This document shows, in pieces, positions 16,743 through 25,413 of a stretch of DNA of 64,000 nucleotides; the stretch's first letter is position 1; each line of letters opens with the position of its first letter. The DNA is from JBHJGP01 sp050331695 (lineage in GTDB: Bacteria; Pseudomonadota; Alphaproteobacteria; Geminicoccales; Geminicoccaceae), in the NCBI GenBank assembly GCA_050331695.1, contig JBHJGP010000011.1, positions 1 to 64,000 of the forward strand. The letters run 5' to 3'. A program made the position numbers and the translations under genes. The notes beneath the pieces are model-generated. The model saw only the letters and a list, made by a program, of their open reading frames with translations. It did not search any database and was not told the origin of the DNA.

Positions 16743-18227
16743 ATGATCATGGTTGTGAGAGGCGCACCAAGCGACTTCAGCTTGCCGGCGACTGCCGCCG
16801 GTTGCCTGCTATTCAGCGTTTGTCTTGCTTTGCCATCCCATCCGAGCCGAGCACAGGAGCTCACCCTGGTGCCGGGCACGACCGCGCTGCAGAGCGTCGG
16901 CGGTCAAAACGCGGCGGCCAGCGACATGGCCATGTCGATCGACGCGGTCTGCCCAAGCCTGGTGGCCAACGAGCCCTTGCTCAGCGTCGAGGGCGATCGG
17001 CTTCAAGATATCTGCACCAGCATGGTGCAGACTGCGGCCGACGGACCTCTGAGTTACGGGCTCGACGATGAAGAGTTGAACGACGCGCTGCAGGCGATCG
17101 CCGGCGAGGAGCTGCAATCACCCCAAACCCAGCTGGTTGAAGTCCGCGATCAGCAACTGACCAACATCCGCGGCCGTCTCGCTTTGTTGCGAGGCCAGGC
17201 GAGCTCCCTGCCCTTCAGTATCGCCGGCCTCACCTTCGACGACAGACGCGCCTTTCAGGTGGCGTCGAACGGCGACGATGTTCCGGTGCCCGAGGACAGC
17301 GAAGAAGGTGCGCTCTTGCTCGGCGGGCGGCTCGGCGTGTTTCTCACCGGCGGTATCGGCTTCGGCGAGAAAGATCCGACCAGCGAGTTGGACGGCTTCG
17401 ATTTCGACGTCTACGGCGTGACCATCGGCGCTGACTACCGGATCACCGAGGGCTTCATCGTCGGCATCGGTCTCGGCTCGTCTTTCTTCGATGCCGATTT
17501 CAACAATACGGAGGAATCTCCCTCCGGCCAGGAGCTGGACACGGACACCTATTCGGTCTCGGTCTACAGCACCTACTATCCGACCGAGCGGGCCTTCGTT
17601 GATCTGATCGGGACGGTCGGGTTCGGCGATTATGACAGCCGGCGGCGCGTTATCATCGAATCCGAGACGGCCGTGCCCTCCGAAGACCTGTCCCTCGACG
17701 GCGATTTCGACGGTTTCAGCTTCGGCGTCTCCGGCGAGGCCGGCTACAACATCCCCCTTGGTGGCGCCTTCACGCTGACACCCATGGGCGGTCTCGACTA
17801 CACCCATTTGGATATCGACGGCTTCACCGAAACCGGCGTCGATCCGGTGACCGGCGGTGCCAGTCCGCTCGCCTTCACCTTTGGCGACAGCGATGCCGAC
17901 AGTTTCATGGCGACCGTCGGCCTGCAGTTGGAGCGGCCCTTCAGTATCGCCGGCGGGGTTCTGGTGCCAACGGTCAGGACTACCTGGGTGTTCGAGTTGA
18001 CGGACGATGACGACGGGGCCAGCGTCGTTTACGCCGCAGATCCTACTGGTCTTTCCGCCTTTAGTCTCTCGACCGAGGACAAGGACGAGAATTACGGCGT
18101 CGTCGAAGCTGGTCTCAGCCTCACCTTGCCGAACGAGCTCAGCTTGTTCGCCGAGTACGGGACCGTCGTCGCTCTCGAGGATTTCGAGATCCACACGGTG
18201 ACGGCGGGTTTACGTAAAACCTTCTGA
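16743..18227 (+). CDS. Autotransporter-type outer membrane beta-barrel protein
   Basis: The 494-residue protein has a long signal peptide (ATAAGCLLFSVCLALPSHPSRAQ), a short helical passenger with two Cys (AVCPSLVANE, LQDICTSMV; Q-rich helix near 120-150), and a C-terminal barrel from about residue 195 (GRLGVFLTGGIGFGEKD, VTIGADYRITEGFIVG). It ends with the Phe that barrels use for BAM recognition (AGLRKTF). The passenger is too short for a classic adhesin. I chose ATG 16743, preceded by GGAGGGCAGG. The caspase-like gene starts 9 bases after its stop, so they form an operon. Confidence 0.82.
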   Translation: MIMVVRGAPSDFSLPATAAGCLLFSVCLALPSHPSRAQELTLVPGTTALQSVGGQNAAASDMAMSIDAVCPSLVANEPLLSVEGDRLQDICTSMVQTAADGPLSYGLDDEELNDALQAIAGEELQSPQTQLVEVRDQQLTNIRGRLALLRGQASSLPFSIAGLTFDDRRAFQVASNGDDVPVPEDSEEGALLLGGRLGVFLTGGIGFGEKDPTSELDGFDFDVYGVTIGADYRITEGFIVGIGLGSSFFDADFNNTEESPSGQELDTDTYSVSVYSTYYPTERAFVDLIGTVGFGDYDSRRRVIIESETAVPSEDLSLDGDFDGFSFGVSGEAGYNIPLGGAFTLTPMGGLDYTHLDIDGFTETGVDPVTGGASPLAFTFGDSDADSFMATVGLQLERPFSIAGGVLVPTVRTTWVFELTDDDDGASVVYAADPTGLSAFSLSTEDKDENYGVVEAGLSLTLPNELSLFAEYGTVVALEDFEIHTVTAGLRKTF

Positions 18228-18235
18228 CGGAGGAC

Positions 18236-21200
18236 ATGTTTATGGTCGGTCGTAACCAAGGTCTTTTGTCGACGTCGGGACCCGTCGGATTGGTCCTCGC
18301 CTTGACGATCGCTCTGGTCACGGCCTGCGCCCAGCATCAGACCGGGCCGGTCTCGGCGGTCGGCGACCAGGCGAGCGCCAGCCAGGACCCGGATGATTTC
18401 CTGGTGGTCAATTGCCTCTTGCCGCCGCAGCTGCGCAAGCTCGGTACCCGCACCACGTTTTTGGCGCCTCGGCGTGCCGTCCGGACCGCGGCGATCGACT
18501 GCGAGATCCGCGGTGGCGAATATGTCGCCTACGACCGCGCGACCTACGCTTCCGCGCTGAAGGTCTGGTTGCCCGAAGCCAAGAATGGCGACGCGGAAGC
18601 CCAGACTTACGTCGGCGAGATCTTCGAACGCGGCCTCGGCGGCATTCCCGACTATGAGAGCGCGCTCACCTGGTATCAGCGGGCGGCCGCCCAGGGCGAC
18701 AGCAACGCCCAGATCAATCTGGGTCAGATGTATGAAGCCGGTCTCGGCGTCGAGCGGGATCCGGTGAAGGCGCTCAATTTCTACCGTCAGGCTTCGGGAC
18801 TTGGCGTCGCCTTCGTCGCCGCAGAGGACACGGCCGCCGAGATCGCCCGGCTCGAGGGCGAGGTTTCGGACCGGGACCGTGAGCTGGCGGCGCTCAGGGG
18901 TGATCTCCTAAGCGTTGAGGACCGGCTTGCCAGCGAGCAAAGCAAACGCCGCGCTGAGCAGCAACGCTTGAGCGCAAGCCAGGCGGCGCTGGAGGCCGAG
19001 CAGCAGGCTCTCGCCGAGGAGCGGGCGGTGTTGGCCCAAGAGCGGGATGCCCTGCCGGCGGCGCCGACCGATATCGAGGCCGAGCGACTGGCCCTCGACG
19101 AGCGCTCCCGCGATTTGGCGAGGCTCAAATCGTCGCTTCTGAGCTGGGAGCAGGAGATCGCCGAACGCGAGCAGCGTTTGGCTCGCGAGGTCGAAGTCGA
19201 CAAACAACGGCTCGTCCAGGAGATTAGGCGCGCGCAGCAGGAATTGGATCAGGGGCGCGAGGCCCTCGAGGCGGAGCGGGCCAAGCTGCGCGACGACCGG
19301 GCCCGGCTCGAGGCGGAGCGGACCAACCAGTCCCAGGCCACCTCCGATCAGGCTTCGCGCTCGCAACGGCTTGACGAGCGCGAGCGTGAACTGGCGCAGC
19401 TGGAAGAAACGCTGGCGGCCTGGCAGGCCGACATCACGGAGCGCGAACGCGGTCTCGTCGACCAGAACCAGGCCCAACGCCAGGCCGACGATACCGCCAT
19501 GGCAGCAGCGCGGCAGGAGCTGGAGGCCGAGCGGTCACGCCTTGCCGACGATCGCCGCGCGCTCGACCGACAAAAAGCCGAGCTTGAGGAGCAGCGGGCC
19601 CGGACGATCGCCGCCGGCGCCAGTCAGGAAGCGGCGGCCGAGGCCCTGGCATCCGAGGCGGCGCGTCTCGGCGAATTGGAGCAGGCGCTCGATAGCCGCG
19701 AACAGGCGCTGGCCACCCAAAGCCAGGATCTGGAACAACGGGCCGGCGCTCTCGATAGACGGGTGGCGAGCGAGGAACAGCGCCTGGCTGACGCCAAGCG
19801 TCGGATCGCCGCCAGCGAGGCCGCGCTTGAACGCCAGAGCAACTGGCTTTCCGACCGTGAGGCAACCCTCGCCGCGAAAGAACGCGAAATCCAGAACCTG
19901 GACGAAGCGACCCAGGCGCGCGCCGAGGCGATTGCCGAACGCGAGCAGGAGCTGGATGCCCGGGCTGAGGAGCTGAAAGCGCAGAGGGCGGCTTTCGAGC
20001 AACGCAAGGCCGACGTCGACGCTTTGGACCAGCGGATCCAGGCGCTGAACGCCGAGGCCGAGGAAAAGCTGCAGGCGCTGGCCGTCTTCGCCGGTGGCGA
20101 CGCGCCTCAACCCCGCGCCGCGCCGGGCCCTCGGATCCAGATGCTTGACCCGGCGCTGGACGAAAAGGTGCGCCGGGGCCGGCAGTTGGTCAAAATCAGA
20201 GCCGGAACGCCGACGCGGGCGAGCGTCGGCCGGGTCGAAAGCCAAAAACCGATCCTCTCCTTCGTCGTCAATGACCGGAAGGAGGATCTCAATGCCCGGC
20301 AACTGTTCCGGGTCGAGATTCCGATCTTGCGGGATGCCGAGACCGAGGTCGATATCGTCGCGGTCGACGCCGACGGGCGCCGCGGCACGCTTAACTTCGC
20401 CCTGGAACAAGAGGTGCAGCGGCCGCTGCAGACGGCAAGCCTATCAGCATTTGCGCCGGTCGCCGGCCGACTGCCGCAGCTCGAAACGCCCGATCTGGAG
20501 TTTGGCCGCTTCTACGCGCTGGTCATCGGCAACAACAACTATCAACATCTGGAACAACTGGAATCGGCCCAGAACGATGCCAAAGCGGTCGCCGAGTTGT
20601 TGGAGACCCGCTACGGCTTCGAAACCACGCTCCTGCTCGATGCCAATCGCTACGATATTCTGTCGGCGCTCAACGCGTTTCGGGCGAAGCTCACCGAAGA
20701 CGACAATTTTCTGTTGTTCTACGCGGGCCATGGCGAGCTGGACGATCTGAACCAGCGCGGTCACTGGTTGCCGGTGGACGCGGAGTTGGATAGCTCCGCC
20801 AATTGGATCTCGAATATCGCGATCACCGACATCATCAACGCCATGAGCGCGCACCGGATCATGATCATCGCCGACAGCTGTTATTCGGGCTCGCTCACCC
20901 GGTCGTCCCTCGCCCGGCTCGATAGCGGCATGTCGACCGAAGCCCGCCTCAGCTGGTTGCGCACCCTCGCTCAAAAGAAGGCACGGGTCGCGCTCAGTTC
21001 CGGCGGCGTGGCGCCGGTCCTGGACGGCGGTGGCGGCAATCATTCGATCTTCAGCCGAGCGCTTCTGGACGTTCTTCGGCAGAATGACGGGATTCTCGAA
21101 GGCCAGAGACTGCACCAGGAGGTGTCGGCTCGCGTCACCTACGCCGCCGAAGCCTTCCGCTTCGAGCAGGTACCGCAATATGCGCCGATCAAATATGCCG

Positions 21201-21241
21201 GCCACGATGCGGGTGAGTTCTTCCTGGTACCGAAGAGCTGA
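18236..21241 (+). CDS. Caspase-like (C14) lipoprotein with Sel1 repeats and long coiled coil
   Basis: The 1001-residue protein starts with a lipoprotein signal (lipobox LVTAC near residue 24). Two Sel1-like repeats follow (~115-185; AQTYVGEIFERGLGG, AQINLGQMYEAGLG), then a very long coiled coil rich in Glu, Arg, Ala and Gln (~200-620), a beta linker, and a C-terminal caspase-like domain from about 750 (FYALVIGNNNYQHLEQL). The catalytic His is in FYAGHGELDD and the Cys is in IADSCYSGSL. The sequence alone does not show whether it faces the periplasm from the inner or the outer membrane. It is translationally close to the autotransporter, which might be its substrate or partner. Confidence 0.87.
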   Translation: MFMVGRNQGLLSTSGPVGLVLALTIALVTACAQHQTGPVSAVGDQASASQDPDDFLVVNCLLPPQLRKLGTRTTFLAPRRAVRTAAIDCEIRGGEYVAYDRATYASALKVWLPEAKNGDAEAQTYVGEIFERGLGGIPDYESALTWYQRAAAQGDSNAQINLGQMYEAGLGVERDPVKALNFYRQASGLGVAFVAAEDTAAEIARLEGEVSDRDRELAALRGDLLSVEDRLASEQSKRRAEQQRLSASQAALEAEQQALAEERAVLAQERDALPAAPTDIEAERLALDERSRDLARLKSSLLSWEQEIAEREQRLAREVEVDKQRLVQEIRRAQQELDQGREALEAERAKLRDDRARLEAERTNQSQATSDQASRSQRLDERERELAQLEETLAAWQADITERERGLVDQNQAQRQADDTAMAAARQELEAERSRLADDRRALDRQKAELEEQRARTIAAGASQEAAAEALASEAARLGELEQALDSREQALATQSQDLEQRAGALDRRVASEEQRLADAKRRIAASEAALERQSNWLSDREATLAAKEREIQNLDEATQARAEAIAEREQELDARAEELKAQRAAFEQRKADVDALDQRIQALNAEAEEKLQALAVFAGGDAPQPRAAPGPRIQMLDPALDEKVRRGRQLVKIRAGTPTRASVGRVESQKPILSFVVNDRKEDLNARQLFRVEIPILRDAETEVDIVAVDADGRRGTLNFALEQEVQRPLQTASLSAFAPVAGRLPQLETPDLEFGRFYALVIGNNNYQHLEQLESAQNDAKAVAELLETRYGFETTLLLDANRYDILSALNAFRAKLTEDDNFLLFYAGHGELDDLNQRGHWLPVDAELDSSANWISNIAITDIINAMSAHRIMIIADSCYSGSLTRSSLARLDSGMSTEARLSWLRTLAQKKARVALSSGGVAPVLDGGGGNHSIFSRALLDVLRQNDGILEGQRLHQEVSARVTYAAEAFRFEQVPQYAPIKYAGHDAGEFFLVPKS

Positions 21242-21296
21242 TCTTTGGTGCTGATGACAACCGGCGCTGGGTGAGGCGGCGGTCCCAATCGTCCCG

Positions 21297-21310
21297 GTGA
21301 CCCAAGTCAC
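21297..21310. promoter_or_regulatory. CRP-type operator 3
   Basis: GTGA-CCCAAG-TCAC lies 62 bases before ATG 21373. A possible -10 element (TAGCTT, 21332-21337) sits at a distance that would place the site near -41. Confidence 0.7.
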
Positions 21311-21372
21311 TGTTCATTCCCGACTGGCTGGTAGCTTGGAGCCACGACAACAACCCAAAAAGGATCCGCGCC

Positions 21373-21741
21373 ATGGCACCGTCGAACCGCAGAACCGTCT
21401 CCACGCTGGCCCTGTTCACCCTTGTGTGCATGGCGGCATCAGCGCTGGACGCGAAGGAGTACAACCGGCCCCAGGGCATTCCCAACGAACAGGCGGCGAA
21501 GCTTGCCAACATCCGTGCGAAGAGCCGGCTTCTCGACAATCAGACCCAGTCCTTCGAGCGCAATGGCGAGCTGTTCACCATTCAACGGGGTGACGTCGTC
21601 AACACCGATTGCGGTGGTGTTCAGATCGGCGTCGTCGATGACCCTGATGTCGCCCGGAACATTCGCAGGCAAACCACGATCGTCGATGGCGACGTGATCA
21701 ACGCCCCCGGCAACAATTGTCGGAATTCCGGCCGGCGCTAA
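21373..21741 (+). CDS. Small secreted protein with paired cysteines
   Basis: The 122-residue product has a signal peptide (STLALFTLVCMAASALDA). The mature protein contains a helical segment (NEQAAKLANIRAKSRLL), then a beta-rich part (FTIQRGDVVNTDCGGVQIGVVDD, TTIVDGDVIN) with two Cys (TDCGG and NNCRNSG) that could form a disulfide. I do not recognise the family. It follows a CRP-type operator and precedes the CsgG-like lipoprotein gene by 24 bases, so the two probably share a transcript. Confidence 0.75.
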   Translation: MAPSNRRTVSTLALFTLVCMAASALDAKEYNRPQGIPNEQAAKLANIRAKSRLLDNQTQSFERNGELFTIQRGDVVNTDCGGVQIGVVDDPDVARNIRRQTTIVDGDVINAPGNNCRNSGRR

Positions 21742-21765
21742 GGCCGGTAGCTGGAGATTCGTATC

Positions 21766-23319
21766 ATGACCCGCTCACGCTCTCACTGGCGAGCCGGACT
21801 GGCCCTAGGCATCGCGGCTCTGTCCGCGGCCTGCGCCTACACCCCCGCCGAGGAAGCGCCGATCGTGGCGCAACCGAACCGCGCGCCGACGCGCAACGTC
21901 ACCGGCTTTACCGAGGCGCTCACCTGCATGGACAACCTGTTCACGCAGTACAATAAGAGCAATTTCGTCATCACCAGTCAGGGCATTCCCGACGCCACGG
22001 GCGAGATCAGCACCGGCACCAAGGAGATGCTGATCACGGCGATTTCCCGGATGTCGGTGAAGAGCGGGGCCTTCCGGTTCGTCGATTTCGATCAGGTGAC
22101 CTCGCCGGACATCAACTCGCTCCAGAGCCTGGTCGGGTTCACGGATGATTTCCGGGTTCCGAACTTCTATTTGCGGGGCGCGGTCACGCAGTTCGACGAG
22201 AACGTGATCTCAGAAGCGGCCAGTGCTTCGGTCGCCATACCCGACGCCGATGTCGGCGTCTCGGCCGACCAGGTTGTCTCGGTGGTCTCGCTCGACCTCA
22301 ACGCCGGCGATCTTCTCACCCGTCAGATCCTGCCGGGCATCTCGTCCAACAATTCGATCGCCGTTCGCCGGGTCGGTTTCGGCGGTGACGCCGGCGGTGA
22401 GATCTCGACCCTCGGCGTGTTCTTCTCGCTATCGCTCAACCGGAGCGAAGGGATGCATGCGGCGGTGAGAAACCTCGTCGAGCTGAGCGCGATCGAGGTG
22501 TTGGGCAAGCTGACCAAGGTTCCCTACTGGCGTTGCCTTTCCATCGAGCAGACCAATCCGCAGGTGATGCGGGAAGCGCGCGGTTGGTTCAACGCGATGG
22601 GCAAGCGCGAGCAGGTCGCGTTCGTTCAGGATGCCCTGATCGGTCTCGGCTACTATCAAGGCCAGGCCTCCGGCAATTTGGACGCGGCGACCCGCGAGGC
22701 GATCGGCGCCTATCAGGCGCAAAATGATCTGATCGCGGATGGCCGGGTCAATTTCGACCTCTATGCCAAACTGATCAGCGAGGATCTGGCCCTAGGGCGC
22801 AAACCCAGTGGCAATGTGGTCAATGCCGCTGTCAACAATCAGGCGGCGGCCACCACCGGCCAAGCATCAGCCCCGCCACCGGCGCCGCCCTCGCTGGCCA
22901 TGGTCCTGAGCACGCCCCGGGGCGATCAGCCGGTCTACAATACCGGCGAGGTTCTGCAGATGACCTTCAGGACCAACCAGGACGCCTATGGCTACTGCTA
23001 CTATCAAGACGCCTCGGGCCAGGTCGCGAGAGTGTTTCCGAATCGTTTCCAGCCGGATGCTCTGGTTCCTGGCGGCACGGTGGTCACCGTCCCGTCCAAT
23101 GATGCCAGCTTCGAAATCGTGCTTGAACAACCGGGGGTCACCGAGCGTTTTCTCTGCGTCGCGGCTGATCAGGAGCTCGGCCTCGCCTTGCCCGACGGGC
23201 TCAAGAGCGATGATCTGACGCCCCTGCCGGCGCGAGATCTGGACCAGATCGCCAACGTCTTCCGTGGTCTCAACCAAGGCCAGCTCGCGACCCGGCAGAT
23301 CGAGGTGCAGGTCCGCTAA
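21766..23319 (+). CDS. CsgG/HfsB-like lipoprotein with peptidoglycan-binding and DUF4384 domains
   Basis: The 517-residue protein has a lipobox (LSAACAYT, Cys near 23). The region ~40-270 resembles the CsgG/HfsB fold (LTCMDNLFTQYN, AISRMSVKSGAFRFVDFD, YLRGAVTQFDENV, LGVFFSLSLNRSEG). It is followed by a PG_binding_1 repeat (~285-340; VQDALIGLGYYQGQASGNLDAAT), a Pro/Ala linker and a DUF4384-like domain (~380-500; YNTGEVLQMTFRTNQDAYGYCYYQDASG, RVFPNRF). CsgG exports curli subunits across the outer membrane. Here the extra domains suggest an envelope-anchored export or assembly factor. Its likely partners are the small secreted proteins around it. Confidence 0.78.
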   Translation: MTRSRSHWRAGLALGIAALSAACAYTPAEEAPIVAQPNRAPTRNVTGFTEALTCMDNLFTQYNKSNFVITSQGIPDATGEISTGTKEMLITAISRMSVKSGAFRFVDFDQVTSPDINSLQSLVGFTDDFRVPNFYLRGAVTQFDENVISEAASASVAIPDADVGVSADQVVSVVSLDLNAGDLLTRQILPGISSNNSIAVRRVGFGGDAGGEISTLGVFFSLSLNRSEGMHAAVRNLVELSAIEVLGKLTKVPYWRCLSIEQTNPQVMREARGWFNAMGKREQVAFVQDALIGLGYYQGQASGNLDAATREAIGAYQAQNDLIADGRVNFDLYAKLISEDLALGRKPSGNVVNAAVNNQAAATTGQASAPPPAPPSLAMVLSTPRGDQPVYNTGEVLQMTFRTNQDAYGYCYYQDASGQVARVFPNRFQPDALVPGGTVVTVPSNDASFEIVLEQPGVTERFLCVAADQELGLALPDGLKSDDLTPLPARDLDQIANVFRGLNQGQLATRQIEVQVR

Positions 23320-23335
23320 ACCCCGAAACTTGAGA

Positions 23336-23371
23336 CATCGTCCGATCAGACAGCCGTCTGGTCGGACGATG
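23336..23371. terminator. Bidirectional terminator hairpin
   Basis: A 16-bp stem (CATCGTCCGATCAGAC / GTCTGGTCGGACGATG, one G-T pair) with a 4-base loop lies between two convergent genes, 17 bases past one stop and 3 bases past the other. Confidence 0.75.
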
Positions 23372-23373
23372 CT

Positions 23374-24216
23374 TTAGGGGCGGACCCGGCGCGAGCCGAT
23401 CCGAATGGCACCAACCCCCGACTGGTTGACCTCAGGCGCGCTGTTGATCTGTGCCACATGGACGACGCCGTTGCCGGTCAGCTCGATCGACCCCTTCTCC
23501 GCGACACCGTCAAAGCGAATCTGCCCGTTGCCGGCTAGCTGGATGTCGACCTCATCCACCGTGCCACTCCCGATCATGATCTGACCATTGCCGTCGAGCG
23601 CGAGCTCGAGGCTGCCGCTGACCCGCTCGGCGCGGAAGACACCTGAACCACTCAGACGCAGGGTGAGCGGTCCGAGGGTGGCCAGGGTGAGGGATCCCCT
23701 AATCAGGTCGACATCGAGGGCCGGCTCATAACGTTCTCCGTCGCTTCGCAACGCCACGTCGACGGCCTCGAGTTTGATGGTTTCCGGAAGGTGAAGGGTG
23801 ATGTGGATCGGGCCGGCACCGTCGTCGCCGTCCGCGCCGTCGCCAACGGCCGCGCCCCGGGCGATGACGCTTTGATTGCCGATGACGGTCTGCGCTCTCG
23901 CGCCGGGGCCAATGGCCTGGGTGACGACCGAGCCGGAAACCACGGCGCTAGCTCCCGCCGCGTTCGCCGGTCCGATGAGCGTCACGACATCCCCTTTCTC
24001 CTCGACCTCGATGGCCGCGAGAGCGTCTTCCTCCCCTTCTATTTCGATGCTGATGGCTTCGTCGGGTGCCGGCACCAGGCTGAGCCTGCCGACAGCCCGC
24101 TCGAGACGGATCGCCTCCGCCACGAATGGCCCGTAAGATTGGCTGTCGGCTTTGGGGGATGACGTCCAGAACGAAGCGGTGATGGCCAGGCTACAGACCA
24201 AACAAAATCGCCTCAT
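23374..24216 (-). CDS. GIN/DUF2807-type secreted beta-repeat protein
   Basis: The 280-residue protein has a signal peptide (FCLVCSLAITASFW) and a C-terminal series of short beta repeats with G-x-G or N-G turns (LRLSGSGVFRAERVSGSLELALDGNGQIMIGSGTVDEVDIQLAGNGQIRF split across turns), the mark of the GIN/DUF2807 head domain in putative surface adhesins. An Ala/Gly-rich middle part (AAGASAVVSGSVVTQA) separates two halves. Its start lies 12 bases from CRP-type operator 4, so that site could repress this gene while serving the divergent one. Confidence 0.7.
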   Translation of the reverse strand: MRRFCLVCSLAITASFWTSSPKADSQSYGPFVAEAIRLERAVGRLSLVPAPDEAISIEIEGEEDALAAIEVEEKGDVVTLIGPANAAGASAVVSGSVVTQAIGPGARAQTVIGNQSVIARGAAVGDGADGDDGAGPIHITLHLPETIKLEAVDVALRSDGERYEPALDVDLIRGSLTLATLGPLTLRLSGSGVFRAERVSGSLELALDGNGQIMIGSGTVDEVDIQLAGNGQIRFDGVAEKGSIELTGNGVVHVAQINSAPEVNQSGVGAIRIGSRRVRP

Positions 24217-24228
24217 GGCGGTCTCCCG

Positions 24229-24242
24229 GTGACCGAAGTCAC
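24229..24242. promoter_or_regulatory. CRP-type operator 4
   Basis: GTGA-CCGAAG-TCAC lies 63 bases before ATG 24306 and 12 bases from the start of the divergent GIN gene. Confidence 0.7.
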
Positions 24243-24305
24243 TCCTGTTTTGAGCGCCCCGGCTGATGGTGCAGCGTCAGGAAATCTCGATCAAGGACAA
24301 GACTC

Positions 24306-24611
24306 ATGTCTCGACCCATAAGAATGATGGCCGCGGCTCTCCTGCTGCTTGCCGCCGGTCCGACCCAAGGCGAGCTTTTGAAACGCGGTTCGAGTTCGAC
24401 AAAAATCACCTCCGAAGGCGCCTTACAGGTCGCCTGCTGGCAGGAGGGTGTCAAAATTATTGACGAAACCGCCTTGGAAGGCGTGAACATCGGGGCGTTG
24501 ATCGAGAGCGAAACGCTGATCTTCCGCGAGTTGGAGGATGGCGACAAACGGGTTCTCGTGGTGCCTCTCGACGAGGCGCTTTGCCTGGTGAAATCCGTTC
24601 CGGGCGGGTGA
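24306..24611 (+). CDS. Small secreted protein with two cysteines
   Basis: The 101-residue protein has a signal peptide (MMAAALLLLAAGPTQG). The mature part of about 80 residues is probably beta-rich (ALQVACWQEGVKIIDET, LIFRELEDGDKRVLVVPL) with two Cys (VACWQ, EALCLV). I do not recognise the family. A CRP-type site lies 63 bases upstream. The stop codon overlaps the next operator, so the OmpA gene that follows has its own regulated promoter. Confidence 0.72.
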   Translation: MSRPIRMMAAALLLLAAGPTQGELLKRGSSSTKITSEGALQVACWQEGVKIIDETALEGVNIGALIESETLIFRELEDGDKRVLVVPLDEALCLVKSVPGG

Positions 24612-24621
24612 CAGCGGTCAC
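24608..24621. promoter_or_regulatory. CRP-type operator 5
   Basis: GTGA-CAGCGG-TCAC begins inside the stop codon of the preceding gene and lies 63 bases before ATG 24685. TAAAAA at 24644-24649 could be the -10 element. Confidence 0.7.
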
Positions 24622-24684
24622 AGTGATGCGGCCATGGCCGGCCTAAAAACGCCAAAGAACGAATGATCGATGAGGAGACCTACC

Positions 24685-25308
24685 ATGAACCAAAGCAAGA
24701 AAAGCGGGCACCTGCTGGCCTCTGTCATCGGTGCCATGGCCCTGTTGGCCGCGACCTCAGCCAATCTCGGCGCCCAGGGTGACGATGTCATCATGTATAG
24801 GGGTGCCCCCCCCAGCCCCGAGGAGTTGGCCGACATCCTGTTCCCTGAGGCGGTCGGATCTGGCTTCGAGAGCGGTCAGACGCGCAGCATTAAGACGCGC
24901 GGGCTGAAGACGCGAGGTATCCGGCTGACCGACCGGACCGAGGCGGCCGCGGCGCCGGAACCGCAGCCCAACGGCTTCGGCTTCAACATCCATTTCGCCT
25001 TCGATTCGGTCGAGGTGCTGCCGGAATCGGCGGGCTATCTCGAGCAGGTTGGCGAGATGATGAAGCTCGACCAGGTGCGGGATAAGGCGATCACCATCGT
25101 CGGCCACACCGATGCGTCCGGGCCGGCATCGTACAACGAGCAGCTTTCGGTGCGCCGCGCCCATGCCATCAAGGAGTATCTGGAGAGCCGCCACGGTATC
25201 GAAGCCGAGCGCCTGCAGATCGCGGGGCTGGGTGAGCAGAAGCCCCTTCCCGAGGCGGATCCCCTGGATCCGACCAACCGCCGCGTGGAGTTTTTCAGCG
25301 CGCAATAG
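24685..25308 (+). CDS. OmpA-family peptidoglycan-binding protein
   Basis: The 207-residue protein has a signal peptide ending near LGAQ, a short variable region with a repeated KTRGLKTRGIR segment, and an OmpA-like C-terminal domain (~95-205; IHFAFDSVEVLP, VGHTDASGPASYNEQLSVRRA, LGEQKPLPEADPLDPTNRRVEF) carrying the conserved diaminopimelate-contact region. The mature N-terminus (DDVIMYRGAPPSPEE) resembles that of the neighbouring gene at 25414-25761. I chose ATG 24685 because GAGGAGACC precedes it. It probably tethers something to the cell wall. Confidence 0.87.
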   Translation: MNQSKKSGHLLASVIGAMALLAATSANLGAQGDDVIMYRGAPPSPEELADILFPEAVGSGFESGQTRSIKTRGLKTRGIRLTDRTEAAAAPEPQPNGFGFNIHFAFDSVEVLPESAGYLEQVGEMMKLDQVRDKAITIVGHTDASGPASYNEQLSVRRAHAIKEYLESRHGIEAERLQIAGLGEQKPLPEADPLDPTNRRVEFFSAQ

Positions 25309-25336
25309 TCTCCGTAGACGCTGTCGTCACGAGCGG

Positions 25337-25358
25337 AGGGGAGTCCAAGGGCTCCCCT
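25337..25358. terminator. Hairpin between convergent genes
   Basis: A 7-bp stem (AGGGGAG / CTCCCCT) with an 8-base loop lies 29 bases after the OmpA stop codon. The following TCATTCATT is only moderately T-rich. Confidence 0.5.
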
Positions 25359-25413
25359 TCATTCATTCCGGGCACTGCCGAAAGCTAAGGCGTCCGAACC
25401 GAGGCAGGCTGCC

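Noticed and set aside
17118..18194. 358-codon minus-strand frame
   Set aside because: It is antisense to the autotransporter barrel; no motif supports it.
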